Of a stretch of DNA of 64,000 nucleotides, positions 11,163 through 21,269 are shown piece by piece. Below the pieces are notes generated by a model. The model saw nothing but the letters and a program-made list of their open reading frames with translations. It did no database searches and was not told the DNA's origin. This stretch comes from Paracoccaceae bacterium (GTDB lineage: Bacteria > Pseudomonadota > Alphaproteobacteria > Rhodobacterales > Rhodobacteraceae), in assembly GCA_024742575.1 (NCBI GenBank), contig JANSYF010000005.1, positions 1 through 64,000 on the forward strand, given 5' to 3'. Within the stretch, counting starts at the first letter, position 1. Every line of letters begins with the position of its first letter. A program made the position numbers and the translations under genes.

Positions 11163-11202
11163 GGATGCGTCGACGCATCCGTGGTTTCGGTCGACCGAAA
11201 CC
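11163..11202. repeat. paired-palindrome element, copy 2
   Basis: GGATGCGTCGACGCATCC (11163-11180) then GGTTTCGGTCGACCGAAACC (11183-11202). Confidence 0.9.
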
Positions 11203-11312
11203 TGTCGCGCGATAGTTGTGAATTCCTTGGCTTCACCCTTTTCAGGACGTGATTTGGTCAAAAATCGTCTGTACGCGCTGAGCAAGGAACAACAAACGGA
11301 AGATACGCCGTC

Positions 11313-11561
11313 ATGCTTCTCTGGCTCTCGATCGGGTGGGTCTTCGCCTCGGCACTTGTTGCGATGCTGCCTATGCGACGGCAGTATTTGCCCGGTGTAA
11401 TCTTGCTTTTGGCCGCACCCGTATTGATTGTGTTGCTGGCGAAAGAGGTGGCTCTTTGGGCTGCATTCGCGGCGGCTTTGGCGTTTGTGTCGATGTTTCG
11501 CAACCCGTTGCTGTATTTCTGGAAGCGCCTGTCTGGGCAAATGGTGGAGCGTCCCCAATGA
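11313..11561 (+). CDS. small membrane protein, DUF2484-like
   Basis: 82 aa hydrophobic ORF upstream of murB; overlaps the next small membrane ORF. Confidence 0.6.
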   Translation: MLLWLSIGWVFASALVAMLPMRRQYLPGVILLLAAPVLIVLLAKEVALWAAFAAALAFVSMFRNPLLYFWKRLSGQMVERPQ

Positions 11562-11818
11562 TGAGCTATTCTCTTAGTGCAGCCTGTTGCTGGATCATCT
11601 TTGCAGCCATCCTTGCGGCGATCCCGTCGCAGGACAATCATTGGAGGCGGGCATATTTCCTGATGGCGGTAGGCGCGCCGATCCTGATTTGGGTATACAT
11701 GGCCGATGGTCTGTACTGGGGATTGGCCTTTACGATAGCGGTGCTGAGTGTGTTCCGTTGGCCCCTGCGCCATTTCATCGCCTGGGTTTTGCGGATGGTG
11801 ACGCGCCGAGCCGAATGA
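11558..11818 (+). CDS. small membrane protein, DUF2484-like (second copy)
   Basis: MMSYSLSAACCWIIFAAILAAIPSQDNHWRRAYFLMAVGAPIL, 4-nt overlap with preceding ORF. Confidence 0.6.
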   Translation: MMSYSLSAACCWIIFAAILAAIPSQDNHWRRAYFLMAVGAPILIWVYMADGLYWGLAFTIAVLSVFRWPLRHFIAWVLRMVTRRAE

Positions 11819-11857
11819 GGCTTTACGCGCCGCAGCCCTTTGGGCAAAACGCGGGGT

Positions 11858-12775
11858 ATGAGCACACTTCCTGACGTTCGGGGCGCGTTGACCCCTAATC
11901 GAGTTTTATCCGACCTGACCTGGCTGCGCGTGGGGGGGGCGGCCGACTGGCTTTTTCAGCCTGCGGATCTGGAGGATCTGGCCGACTTTCTGCGGGATCT
12001 GCCGGGCGATATGCCCGTGTTTCCCATGGGCGTCGGGTCAAACCTGATCGTGCGGGATGGCGGTTTGCGGGCGGTCGTGATCCGCTTAGGGCGGGGCTTC
12101 AACGGGATTTCCATCGAGGGTACGCGCGTGACGGCAGGGGCTGCGGCGCTCGATGCTCATGTGGCTCGCAAGGCGGCCGATGCGGGCGTCGATCTAACTT
12201 TTCTGCGCACCATTCCGGGTGCTATCGGCGGCGCCGTATGTATGAACGCGGGTTGCTATGGGTCTTATGTCGCCGATCATCTGATCGAAGTGCGCGCCGT
12301 TTTGCGCACGGGTGAGGTGGTTACTTTGCCAGCCTCCGACCTGCACCTTGCTTATCGGTCCAGCGACGTGCCCGAAGGTGCGGTTGTGATCGATGCCGTG
12401 TTCGAGGGTCAACCCGGTGATCCGGCAAAGCTGCATGCGCGGATGGAAGACCAACTGGCCAAACGCGATGCGACCCAACCCACCAAAGAACGCACCGCTG
12501 GCAGCACGTTCCGCAATCCGGCGGGGTTTTCGTCGACCGGGCAGGCTGACGACGTGCATGATCTGAAGGCATGGAAGGTCATCGACGATGCCGGGATGCG
12601 GGGGGCCATGCGTGGGGGCGCGCAGATGTCGCCTAAGCATTCGAACTTTTTAGTCAATACAGGTGGCGCCACTGCGGCGGACCTTGAGGGATTGGGTGAA
12701 GAGGTGAGAAAAAAGGTTTTCTTGCACTCTGGAATAGAGTTACAATGGGAAATCAAACGGGTCGGCGAACCGTAG
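11858..12775 (+). CDS. murB: UDP-N-acetylmuramate dehydrogenase
   Basis: [47 protein letters not shown] opens at 11840. Confidence 0.95.
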   Translation: MSTLPDVRGALTPNRVLSDLTWLRVGGAADWLFQPADLEDLADFLRDLPGDMPVFPMGVGSNLIVRDGGLRAVVIRLGRGFNGISIEGTRVTAGAAALDAHVARKAADAGVDLTFLRTIPGAIGGAVCMNAGCYGSYVADHLIEVRAVLRTGEVVTLPASDLHLAYRSSDVPEGAVVIDAVFEGQPGDPAKLHARMEDQLAKRDATQPTKERTAGSTFRNPAGFSSTGQADDVHDLKAWKVIDDAGMRGAMRGGAQMSPKHSNFLVNTGGATAADLEGLGEEVRKKVFLHSGIELQWEIKRVGEP

Positions 12776-12893
12776 GTTCGCAAGGCGCGACCGGACAAGG
12801 GACAAACCCTTGCAGGTGAAGGCGGTGCGCCGGGCAGGTTGCACAATAAAATATGGGGCATAGCCCCAGGCAGAAATGGGGGCAAACCCCCAT
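12765..12893. repeat. cluster of four short hairpins between murB and ddl
   Basis: GCGAACC-GTA-GGTTCGC (12765-12781), CAAGGG-ACAAA-CCCTTG (12796-12812), TGGGGC-ATA-GCCCCA (12854-12868), ATGGGGG-CAAA-CCCCCAT (12876-12893). Confidence 0.85.
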
Positions 12894-12913
12894 GATTTGA
12901 GGCGATTTTGGGT

Positions 12914-13828
12914 ATGTCGAGCAGGGCAAGCCCGAAAGTGGCAGTATTGATGGGTGGCCCCTCGGCCGAACGCGAGGTGTCCCTGTCATCAGGGCGTGAA
13001 TGCGCCGCCGCTTTGCGGGACGAAGGATTTGAGGTTCACGAGGTCGATGCGGGCCGTGATCTCGCATCCGTATTGATGGCCCTTTCCCCCGATGTTTGTT
13101 TCAACGCGCTGCATGGTCGTTGGGGTGAAGATGGCTGCGTCCAAGGCCTGCTAGAGTGGTTGGGCATTCCTTATACACATTCCGGCGTTTTAGCCTCGGC
13201 TGTTGCGATGGACAAAGAGCGGACCAAAGATGTCTATCGTCGTCACGGTCTGCCAGTGGTGGACAGCATTCTTGCCGCGCGCGATGACGTCCGGCAGCGC
13301 CACGTCGTGGAGCCACCCTATGTGGTCAAGCCGTACAACGAAGGATCTTCGGTTGGCGTCTATCTTGTGGGCGAGGGCGCGAACAATCCTCCGCAACTTT
13401 CCGACGATATGCCCGAGACAGTGATGGTGGAAGCCTTTGCTCCGGGTCGCGAATTGACGACGACAGTTGTGGGCGACCGGGCGCTCGGCGTGACCGACAT
13501 TCTGACCGACGGCTGGTATGACTACGACGCAAAGTACAAACCCGGTGGGTCGCGCCATGTTCTGCCTGCTGATGTGCCGGACATGATTGCAGCGGCCTGT
13601 CTTGATTATGCGGTACGTGCGCACAACGCATTGGGGTGCCGAGGGGTCACCCGTACGGATTTCCGCTGGGACGAAAGCAAGGGCTTGGCGGGGTTGATCC
13701 TGCTTGAAACCAACACTCAACCCGGCATGACGCCAACATCGCTGACGCCGGAACAAGCGGCGCATGCTGGCATGAGTTTCGGCGCTCTGTGCCGTTGGAT
13801 GGTGGAGGATGCGTCATGTCACAGATGA
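12914..13828 (+). CDS. ddl: D-alanine--D-alanine ligase
   Basis: [49 protein letters not shown]. Confidence 0.95.
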   Translation: MSSRASPKVAVLMGGPSAEREVSLSSGRECAAALRDEGFEVHEVDAGRDLASVLMALSPDVCFNALHGRWGEDGCVQGLLEWLGIPYTHSGVLASAVAMDKERTKDVYRRHGLPVVDSILAARDDVRQRHVVEPPYVVKPYNEGSSVGVYLVGEGANNPPQLSDDMPETVMVEAFAPGRELTTTVVGDRALGVTDILTDGWYDYDAKYKPGGSRHVLPADVPDMIAAACLDYAVRAHNALGCRGVTRTDFRWDESKGLAGLILLETNTQPGMTPTSLTPEQAAHAGMSFGALCRWMVEDASCHR

Positions 13829-14691
13829 CCGCGCGCCCCGATCCAGCGCCGTCGCGCCTGAAGTACCGGATGGAGCGGCTGATGTTGACGCCGCTGTTCC
13901 GATTGCTGCTTCGGTTTGGGCTGCCGTGCCTGCTGACGTTCGGGATCGCTAGCTGGTGGCTGTCCTACGATGACAATCGCATGAAGATCATCGACACTTA
14001 TGCCGATCTGCGGTCGCAGGTGGAAAGCCGCCCCGAGTTCATGGTCAACATGATGGTTGTGGATGGCGCGAGCGGCATCGTCGCTGATGGTATTCGCCAG
14101 ATGTTGCCGTTGGATTTTCCGATCAGTTCGTTTGACCTCGACCTCGAAGCAATGCGGGCCACAGTCGTCTCACTGGATCCGGTGAAATCTGCGCGACTTT
14201 ATGTGCGGCAGGGCAACGTCCTGCAGGTCGACGTGGTTGAACGGGTCCCTGTTGTGCTGTGGCGCAACGAGCGTGGATTGCAGCTTTTGGATAACGAGGG
14301 TGTTCTGGTTGGCCCGGCCTTTGTGCGGGCAGATTGGCCGGAATTGCCGTTGATCGTCGGCGATGGCGCCGACGCGTATGTGACCGAAGCGTTAGACTTG
14401 ATTGCGGCCGCAGAGCCGCTTTCCGCGCGTTTGCGTGGTTTGGTACGCATGGGAGAGCGACGCTGGGACGTTGTGCTGGACCGCGACCAGCGCATCATGT
14501 TGCCAGAAACCGAATCTGTGCAGGCGCTGGAGCGTGTAATCGCGATGGATCAGGCAGTCGACATGCTGGAGCGGGATCTTGTGGCGGTGGATTTGCGCTT
14601 GCCGCACAGGCCAACACTTAGAATGACAGGCGGAGCGGTGCAGGAATTGCTCCGCATCCGGGCGATCGAGGCAGGGGAACCAGTGGAATGA
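13816..14691 (+). CDS. ftsQ: cell division protein FtsQ
   Basis: Position between ddl and ftsA; single N-terminal TM and POTRA-like domain. Confidence 0.85.
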   Translation: MSQMTARPDPAPSRLKYRMERLMLTPLFRLLLRFGLPCLLTFGIASWWLSYDDNRMKIIDTYADLRSQVESRPEFMVNMMVVDGASGIVADGIRQMLPLDFPISSFDLDLEAMRATVVSLDPVKSARLYVRQGNVLQVDVVERVPVVLWRNERGLQLLDNEGVLVGPAFVRADWPELPLIVGDGADAYVTEALDLIAAAEPLSARLRGLVRMGERRWDVVLDRDQRIMLPETESVQALERVIAMDQAVDMLERDLVAVDLRLPHRPTLRMTGGAVQELLRIRAIEAGEPVE

Positions 14692-16022
14692 TCGAGCTAT
14701 ACGAGTCACAGCGGGCTATGCGCAATATGCGCAAGGCGGCGATGCAGCGAGGGGTGATTGCGATCCTCGACATCGGCAGCTCCAAGATTGCTTGTCTGGT
14801 ACTGCGCTTTGATGGAACGGATCGCGCGGTCGAGAGTGACAGTATCGGGTCATTGGCGGGGCAGTCCGGGTTCCGTGTGATCGGTGCCGCAACCACTCGG
14901 TCACGCGGGGTGCGCTTTGGGGAAATCGATTCAATGGGCGAGACCGAGCGCGCCATTCGCACGGCTGTTCAAGCCGCCCAGAAAATGGCCCAGATTCGCG
15001 TCGATCACGTGATCGCATCTTTCGCAGGTGCCGACCCGCGCAGCTATGGTTTGGCGGGCAAGGTTGAAGTCGCGGGCACAACAGTCGATGAGCAAGATGT
15101 GGCGCGTGTTCTGTCGGCCTGTGACGTTCCCGATTTTGGCCATGGGCGCGAGGTACTACACGCCCAACCCGTGAACTTTGCACTGGATCATCGCTCTGGG
15201 TTGATCGATCCGCGGGGGCAGATCGGGCAGGAACTGGCCGCCGACATGCATATGCTGACCGTCGATGCGATGGCGATTCAGAACCTTGCGCATTGTATGA
15301 AGCGCTGTGACCTTGAACTCGCTGGGATCGCCAGCTCGGCCTACGTGTCGGGTGTGTCGGCTTTGGTCGAGGATGAGCAGGAACTGGGGGCCGCTTGCAT
15401 CGACATGGGCGGTGGTTCAACTGGTCTGTCAATCTTTATGAAAAAGCACATGATTTACGCCGATGCGGTGCGCATGGGCGGCGATCACGTAACCAGCGAT
15501 ATTTCCATGGGACTGCAGGTTCCTATGGCCGTGGCTGAACGGATCAAGACTTTTCACGGTGGCGTTGTCGCTACCGGGATGGACGACCGCGACATGATCG
15601 AAATCGGTGGGGATACCGGCGACTGGCACCATGACCGCCGTTCCGTCAGCCGTGCTGAACTGATTGGCATCATGCGCCCGCGCGTCGAAGAGATCCTCGA
15701 AGAGGTACGTGCGCGTCTGGATGCTGCGGGGTTCGAACATCTGCCCAGCCAGCAAATCGTGCTGACAGGTGGAGCCAGCCAAATTCCGGGGCTGGATGGT
15801 TTGGCGACTAAAATCCTTGGTCAGCAGGTGCGCCTTGGACGCCCGATGAGAGTGCATGGTTTGCCACAAGCGGCGACGGGTCCGGGATTTGCCAGCGCTG
15901 TGGGTTTGTGCTTGTTTGCTGCCAATCCACAAGACGAATGGTGGGATTTTGAAATTCCCGTGGACCGTTATCCAGCTCGATCATTACAGCGTGCTGTGAA
16001 GTGGTTCCGCGACAACTGGTGA
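14688..16022 (+). CDS. ftsA: cell division protein FtsA
   Basis: IAILDIGSSKIACLV; ACIDMGGGSTGLSIF; IVLTGGASQIPGL. Confidence 0.95.
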   Translation: MIELYESQRAMRNMRKAAMQRGVIAILDIGSSKIACLVLRFDGTDRAVESDSIGSLAGQSGFRVIGAATTRSRGVRFGEIDSMGETERAIRTAVQAAQKMAQIRVDHVIASFAGADPRSYGLAGKVEVAGTTVDEQDVARVLSACDVPDFGHGREVLHAQPVNFALDHRSGLIDPRGQIGQELAADMHMLTVDAMAIQNLAHCMKRCDLELAGIASSAYVSGVSALVEDEQELGAACIDMGGGSTGLSIFMKKHMIYADAVRMGGDHVTSDISMGLQVPMAVAERIKTFHGGVVATGMDDRDMIEIGGDTGDWHHDRRSVSRAELIGIMRPRVEEILEEVRARLDAAGFEHLPSQQIVLTGGASQIPGLDGLATKILGQQVRLGRPMRVHGLPQAATGPGFASAVGLCLFAANPQDEWWDFEIPVDRYPARSLQRAVKWFRDNW

Positions 16023-16058
16023 TCGATCCTGTCATCTGTGTCTGCGGAAGAAAGGGTG

Positions 16059-16080
16059 GGTCGGACAAAATTGCCCGACC
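16059..16080 (-). terminator. hairpin between convergent ftsA and DsrE-like gene
   Basis: GGTCGG-N10-CCGACC; on the minus strand followed by CCTTTCTT. Confidence 0.5.
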
Positions 16081-16089
16081 ACGCCTGCA

Positions 16090-16554
16090 TCAAGGCTTGA
16101 TGTAGGTGAACCCTTGCATCTGCAAATGCGACAGTTCGGCGACGCCGCTTGGAACGATGTCTTCTTCGAACACGTCGAACAGATCATCCTCGTACGAGAT
16201 GTTCCGACCGCGAAGAGTGTTGTTGCAAACGTGGACCGACACGTTCTGACCTTTCAGTTCTAGAACCTGACCCTGTAGCATTTCGTTTGTCTTGGCCGCA
16301 GCCAGAAGGCCAAGCCCGTTGCCATGCAAGACCAACTTGATCTCCATATTTTCTGCACCAACCGCGTTGATGTGGTTTTGCATGTTGCGTAAGGCGCCAC
16401 GGTACGCTTTGTCCTCTTCGCCGCCGTTGTAATTGATGTGGTACACGACTTTCTGTTTGCCATAACGCTCTTGCGCTTGGCTGTCCGAAGTCGTTGCAAA
16501 GAAGCCGAAAACGGCCATCGCGCAAACCAGCAGCAGTGATGTGAGATGTTTCAT
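16090..16554 (-). CDS. exported DsrE-like protein
   Basis: Signal peptide MKHLTSLLLVCAMAVFGFFATTSDSQAQ; KVVYHINYNGG...AALRNMQNHINAVG...LVLHGNGL...VHVCNNTL typical of DsrE/DsrF-like fold; GGAGG RBS before 16554. Confidence 0.75.
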   Translation of the reverse strand: MKHLTSLLLVCAMAVFGFFATTSDSQAQERYGKQKVVYHINYNGGEEDKAYRGALRNMQNHINAVGAENMEIKLVLHGNGLGLLAAAKTNEMLQGQVLELKGQNVSVHVCNNTLRGRNISYEDDLFDVFEEDIVPSGVAELSHLQMQGFTYIKP

Positions 16555-16673
16555 GTGGTCCTCCCATTTCGTTGGCGGGACGTGTGTACGGCCCGTGACC
16601 CAGCGTGACACAGCGCGACCTTGGGAACACCTCGGGTGAACCATGGGAAGTGCCTGTATTTGCCCGGTGAGAT

Positions 16674-16694
16674 ACCTAGGCTTGCAGTCTAGGT
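16674..16694. promoter_or_regulatory. lux-box-like dyad ACCTAG-N9-CTAGGT
   Basis: Perfect 6-bp arms upstream of the DsrE-like gene, just past the stop of the LuxR-type regulator. Confidence 0.5.
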
Positions 16695-16700
16695 TGGGCG

Positions 16701-17933
16701 TCAGGACGCCAAAGCCACCAATTGTGTTGATGATCGCGCGTCGAATTTCTTAAGCAGATTGGCGCGGTGAAATTCGACCGTCTTAGGGCTGATCTTGAGT
16801 TGCTGCGCGATCTCTTTCGACGAATACCCTTCGGTGATGTAGTCAAGGATTTGGCGTTCACGCTTGGTCAGGCTGGGCATGTCTCTGTCAGGTGCGGAAT
16901 TCGGTATCGCGTCGTTTGATATGTGATCCGAACCTGGTCTAAGGACACGCAAGGCGAGTGCAGCAACAATGGTAAGACCAGCCGCGACAATTGCGATCAG
17001 CGGCCAGAGTCCTGCCAGCCTTTGCCATGCGCTTGGGTTTTCGACCCGGAGCGCAAATGCCTGTTTGAGATCAATGGCGGCATGGTAGGCAACAGGCGAG
17101 GACCAGTAATTGCGAAGTCGCCCGTCTTGTGCCAATGGACTGTCTTTCGCGTTTAGCAGAGCGATCGTCACGGCGTCGCGCAACGCAGGGTCAACGTTGG
17201 CCAGAGCCGCAAAAGGCCATTCCGGATACAGCCTAGTGCTAAGCATATCAGGGTGCGCAAAGGTGACGTTGGTGTTGAGAAAGGTGAAATCGCTTTTCGA
17301 ATAGGTGCCCTCGGCGAGAACACGCTCCATCAGTCCGCTGCGTATGATCCCGATATCGGCTTGTCCTGTGGCCACGCGGTCAATAACGCCGTCCATCGGA
17401 AAGCCAACGAAGACCAAAGATTTCGTATCGGTGAACAGATTAATCTGGGCATTATCGAATTCACGCCAGGCCAATTGAAAGCCGCCAAACGCCATTTTGT
17501 CGATGGCCGCCACGGTCTTGTCGCGTGCATCGCTCAATTCCTCGATGCCGGAATTCGCGCGCGCGATAATCAGGCTGCCGAATTCAGCCGAAAAACGACC
17601 GTCGCTCCGCTGGACATTGCGAGTCGCAAGGACGCTCATTGCGTGGTCTTTTGAAAGATCGACAAAATGCCCCGGATTCGTGAGAAGAAAATCAATCTGC
17701 CCACCAGCAATCTGTGAAGATGCAGATGCCAAGGTCATGGGAACAAGCTCAAATTCGTGGGTCGGCACCGAGGCGTCAAGATACCTTTTCAGTCCGTGCC
17801 ATCGTACCAGCGCATCTTCGTATCCAAGATAGGCAAGCACGCCAATCCGGGCTTGCGACACGGCGGATTGCGCGTCGCAAGGTACGGGACCAAACCCGGC
17901 AAGACACACGGCCAATAGGGCTGCCCTGAGCAT
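16701..17933 (-). CDS. membrane one-component regulator: PhnD/TtrS-like periplasmic domain + TM + LuxR-type HTH
   Basis: N-terminal signal peptide; ARIGVLAYLG...GQIDFLLTNPGHFVDL PhnD-like; LIAIVAAGLTIVAALAL TM; LTKRERQILDYITEGYSSKEIAQQLKISPKTVEFHRANLLKKF LuxR HTH. Confidence 0.8.
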   Translation of the reverse strand: MLRAALLAVCLAGFGPVPCDAQSAVSQARIGVLAYLGYEDALVRWHGLKRYLDASVPTHEFELVPMTLASASSQIAGGQIDFLLTNPGHFVDLSKDHAMSVLATRNVQRSDGRFSAEFGSLIIARANSGIEELSDARDKTVAAIDKMAFGGFQLAWREFDNAQINLFTDTKSLVFVGFPMDGVIDRVATGQADIGIIRSGLMERVLAEGTYSKSDFTFLNTNVTFAHPDMLSTRLYPEWPFAALANVDPALRDAVTIALLNAKDSPLAQDGRLRNYWSSPVAYHAAIDLKQAFALRVENPSAWQRLAGLWPLIAIVAAGLTIVAALALRVLRPGSDHISNDAIPNSAPDRDMPSLTKRERQILDYITEGYSSKEIAQQLKISPKTVEFHRANLLKKFDARSSTQLVALAS

Positions 17934-18355
17934 TGTCTCCTCCTGTGGGATTTATACGCGGAGCATGGTCGGTGGCGCAATCACACACTGACTGGTCCGT
18001 AACCAAGATTGTCGTGGGGAATCAGGCGGAACGGCTCACGTTGTGCTGGCAGGTTGAAGGGCATTGTGCTAAGATTATTGAATAATAAAGGCAGAGCCGA
18101 GCAGGCCAATATTCACATCTACACGGATCATCCGCATTTGACGGGCCCTTAAATGGTGCCTTGTGCCAAGATTAGCTTGTTCCGCTATATATCGACAACT
18201 TGGCGAAATTCCGCGATCAACCTCCAGTTTTGGCCCATATTTGGGGGCAGAACCGTGTTTTTTGCGTGACCTTCGTTGCTCTGGGCGGTAATACTTACAG
18301 GAATAGGTGCAGAAAACGTCCCTGAATGGGGCTGAGAAAGCAGGCGGACAGAAAA

Positions 18356-19978
18356 ATGACATTGAACCTTTCGGTGCCCGGACAGGAAGAATTGAAACCC
18401 CGCATCACCGTGTTCGGTGTGGGTGGTGCTGGCGGAAACGCGGTCAACAACATGATCGACAAGTCCCTTGAGGGCGTCGACTTCGTGGTGGCCAACACAG
18501 ATGCGCAGGCCCTACAACAGAGCCGGTCGACCAGCCGAATTCAGCTTGGTGTCAAAGTAACCGAAGGTTTGGGCGCAGGTGCACGGGCGACGGTCGGTGC
18601 TGCGGCAGCTGAAGAAAGCATCGAACAGATTGTCGATCACCTTGCAGGGGCGCACATGTGCTTCATCACAGCCGGCATGGGCGGCGGCACCGGGACAGGT
18701 GCTGCGCCGATCATCGCACAGGCGGCACGCGAGCTTGGCGTTCTGACAGTGGGTGTCGTCACCAAGCCGTTCCAGTTCGAAGGCAACAAGCGGATGAAGC
18801 AGGCCGAAGAGGGTGTCGAAGCACTCCAGAAGGTCGTCGATACGCTGATTATCATTCCGAACCAGAACCTGTTCCGTCTGGCCAATGAAAAAACCACGTT
18901 CACCGAAGCGTTCTCCATGGCGGATGACGTTTTGTACCAAGGTGTTAAGGGCGTGACTGACCTGATGGTTCGTCCGGGCCTTATCAACCTCGACTTTGCT
19001 GATGTCCGCGCCGTGATGGACGAGATGGGCAAAGCGATGATGGGGACAGGCGAAGCCGAGGGCGAAGATCGCGCAATTCAGGCAGCCGAAAAGGCCATCG
19101 CAAACCCGCTCTTGGACGAAATCAGTCTGCGCGGTGCAAAGGGTGTTCTTATCAACATCACCGGCGGTCACGATCTTACGCTGTTCGAACTGGACGAAGC
19201 CGCAAACCGCATCCGCGAGGAAGTGGACACCGACGCGAACATCATCGTGGGCTCCACACTGGATGACAGCATGCAGGGCATGATGCGCGTGAGTGTCGTG
19301 GCAACCGGTATCGACGCTGTTGACGTCCATACCGAAGTGCCGGTTCCGCGTCGTTCGCTGGCGACACCACTGACCCAAACGACGCGTGTGGAAGAAGCGC
19401 AGCACGCCGAAAAGCTAGCTCCTCAACCCGAGCAGGTTGCCGCACGAAGCGCGGAAGAACCGTCGCTTTTTGATGCAGAACACAAAGCCGCAGACGAACA
19501 GGTGGAACCCATCTTCCAAGACACCGGCGTGCAACAAGAGGCTGTAGATGACGACGGTCTACCGCCGCCCGCCTACCGTCCGCAGGTCGCCGAATTCAAT
19601 CCGCGCGAAGACAGCATTGAAGCCGACCCCGAGCAATTCGTTGCCCCGCGTGCCCCGGCACCGGGTACACCCAGCGCAGAAGCGTTGGCCCGTTTGCAAG
19701 CGGCTGCTTCTCGCGCCCGCCCTGCGCCGGGAAGTCGCCCGAACAACATGCAGGTCGAACAAGAACCAGCTGACAGCGAGCGCCCTCGTTTCGGGATCAA
19801 TTCCTTGATCAACCGAATGACGGGACACAGCCAGCAACCTGAAGCTCAGGTACGTCGCACAGCGCCGCCGCCGGTCCAATCCAGCGCAGCAGCTCCGGCA
19901 CGGGCACCCGCGCCGGAAGCGGATGAAGATCAGGAACGGATCGAAATTCCCGCTTTCCTGCGCCGCCAAGCGAACTAA
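18356..19978 (+). CDS. ftsZ: cell division protein FtsZ
   Basis: [38 protein letters not shown] tubulin signature. Confidence 0.97.
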   Translation: MTLNLSVPGQEELKPRITVFGVGGAGGNAVNNMIDKSLEGVDFVVANTDAQALQQSRSTSRIQLGVKVTEGLGAGARATVGAAAAEESIEQIVDHLAGAHMCFITAGMGGGTGTGAAPIIAQAARELGVLTVGVVTKPFQFEGNKRMKQAEEGVEALQKVVDTLIIIPNQNLFRLANEKTTFTEAFSMADDVLYQGVKGVTDLMVRPGLINLDFADVRAVMDEMGKAMMGTGEAEGEDRAIQAAEKAIANPLLDEISLRGAKGVLINITGGHDLTLFELDEAANRIREEVDTDANIIVGSTLDDSMQGMMRVSVVATGIDAVDVHTEVPVPRRSLATPLTQTTRVEEAQHAEKLAPQPEQVAARSAEEPSLFDAEHKAADEQVEPIFQDTGVQQEAVDDDGLPPPAYRPQVAEFNPREDSIEADPEQFVAPRAPAPGTPSAEALARLQAAASRARPAPGSRPNNMQVEQEPADSERPRFGINSLINRMTGHSQQPEAQVRRTAPPPVQSSAAAPARAPAPEADEDQERIEIPAFLRRQAN

Positions 19979-20000
19979 AACGCGATTAACCGCCTGTGAA

Positions 20001-20025
20001 ACGCCCCCTTTCTGGGGGCGTTTTT
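20001..20025 (+). terminator. intrinsic terminator after ftsZ
   Basis: ACGCCCCC-TTTCT-GGGGGCGT-TTTTC. Confidence 0.85.
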
Positions 20026-20156
20026 CGTTTCGTGGTAAGCGGTTGGAAGGCTGGGCAAGATTTCGCCTATATCTTTCGAGAGCTTGTTTCAGGCCGTTAC
20101 AATCTTTGATTTGAGGCAGGATAGGTCAGAGAGTATCACCTACCTCGAAACGCCGC

Positions 20157-21110
20157 ATGGGGGTGCCGGCGTATGATATCGAGGGTTTCTTGCAAACAAC
20201 GGTTCATTCCACCGTCCGGTTCTCGGGCATTGGCCTGCACACTGGTCTGACCGTGAATATGGTCATCTGCCCCGCTCCGGCAGACCATGGCGTCGTGTTT
20301 GAACGAACTGATATCCGGTTGGGCGATGCCCGCATTCCCGCTCTTTTCGATTATGCAGAGCAATCGCCGCTCTGCACGAAGATCGTGAACCAAGCTGGTG
20401 TGTCCGTGTCGACCATCGAACACGTGATGGCAGCTTTGGCTGGTTGTGGCGTGCACAATGCTTTGATCCGGATCGACGGACCTGAAGCGCCAGTGTTGGA
20501 TGGCAGCGCAGCCCCCTTTGTGCGCAGTATCCTAGCAGTCGGTGTCAAAAAACTCCTCGCGCCAATCCGCGTGATAGAGGTTCTGAGCACGGTCGAAGTC
20601 CATACAGCGCAAGGCTGGGCGCGGCTTGGGCCGGGGCAGGGCCTTACGATGGATTTCCACATCGACTTTTCCGATCAGGCAATCGGCAAGCAAAGCAAAT
20701 CGCTGGATCTGGCCAATGGCACTTTCGTGCGCGAATTGTGCGACAGCCGGACGTTCTGCCGGGCGTCTGATGTAGAAGCGATGCGCGCGGCGGGCAAAGC
20801 TTTGGGTGGCACAATGAACAACGCCGTGGTTGTTGACGGCGATGCCGTCCTAAGCCCCGGTGGGCTACGCCACAAAGACGAGGCCGTGCGTCACAAGATG
20901 CTTGATGCGCTTGGCGATCTTGCACTGGCAGGCGCGCCATTGCTGGGCCATTACGAGGGCTACAAGGCTGGGCACACGTTGACCAACATGCTTTTGCGCG
21001 AACTTTTCGCAACAAAGGATGGTTACCGTTTTCGTGAATGTGACACGGCTTTGGCAGCGCGGTTACCCGGTGCAGGTGTTGAAGCGCATGAGATTCCGGC
21101 AGTCGCCTGA
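20157..21110 (+). CDS. lpxC: UDP-3-O-acyl-N-acetylglucosamine deacetylase
   Basis: QTTVHSTVRFSGIGLHTG; STIEHVMAALAG; LDGSAAPFV; HKMLDALGDLALAG. Confidence 0.95.
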   Translation: MGVPAYDIEGFLQTTVHSTVRFSGIGLHTGLTVNMVICPAPADHGVVFERTDIRLGDARIPALFDYAEQSPLCTKIVNQAGVSVSTIEHVMAALAGCGVHNALIRIDGPEAPVLDGSAAPFVRSILAVGVKKLLAPIRVIEVLSTVEVHTAQGWARLGPGQGLTMDFHIDFSDQAIGKQSKSLDLANGTFVRELCDSRTFCRASDVEAMRAAGKALGGTMNNAVVVDGDAVLSPGGLRHKDEAVRHKMLDALGDLALAGAPLLGHYEGYKAGHTLTNMLLRELFATKDGYRFRECDTALAARLPGAGVEAHEIPAVA

Positions 21111-21269
21111 CGTTCTGAAAACTTGCTTAGATAACATAGTGCACACCACTTGCGCGGATCGTTGATCGCTTGTGTGCCTAAAGGCGTTTTGCCTTCCGAT
21201 TTAATGTGCTAGGACCAATGGCAGACAAGTGGCACATATAGCCACGGCGGTTTAACGAAGGTGACGGGC

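Noticed and set aside
18075-18362. 95 aa minus-strand ORF upstream of ftsZ
   Set aside because: No domain and atypical composition; region better explained as ftsZ promoter/leader.
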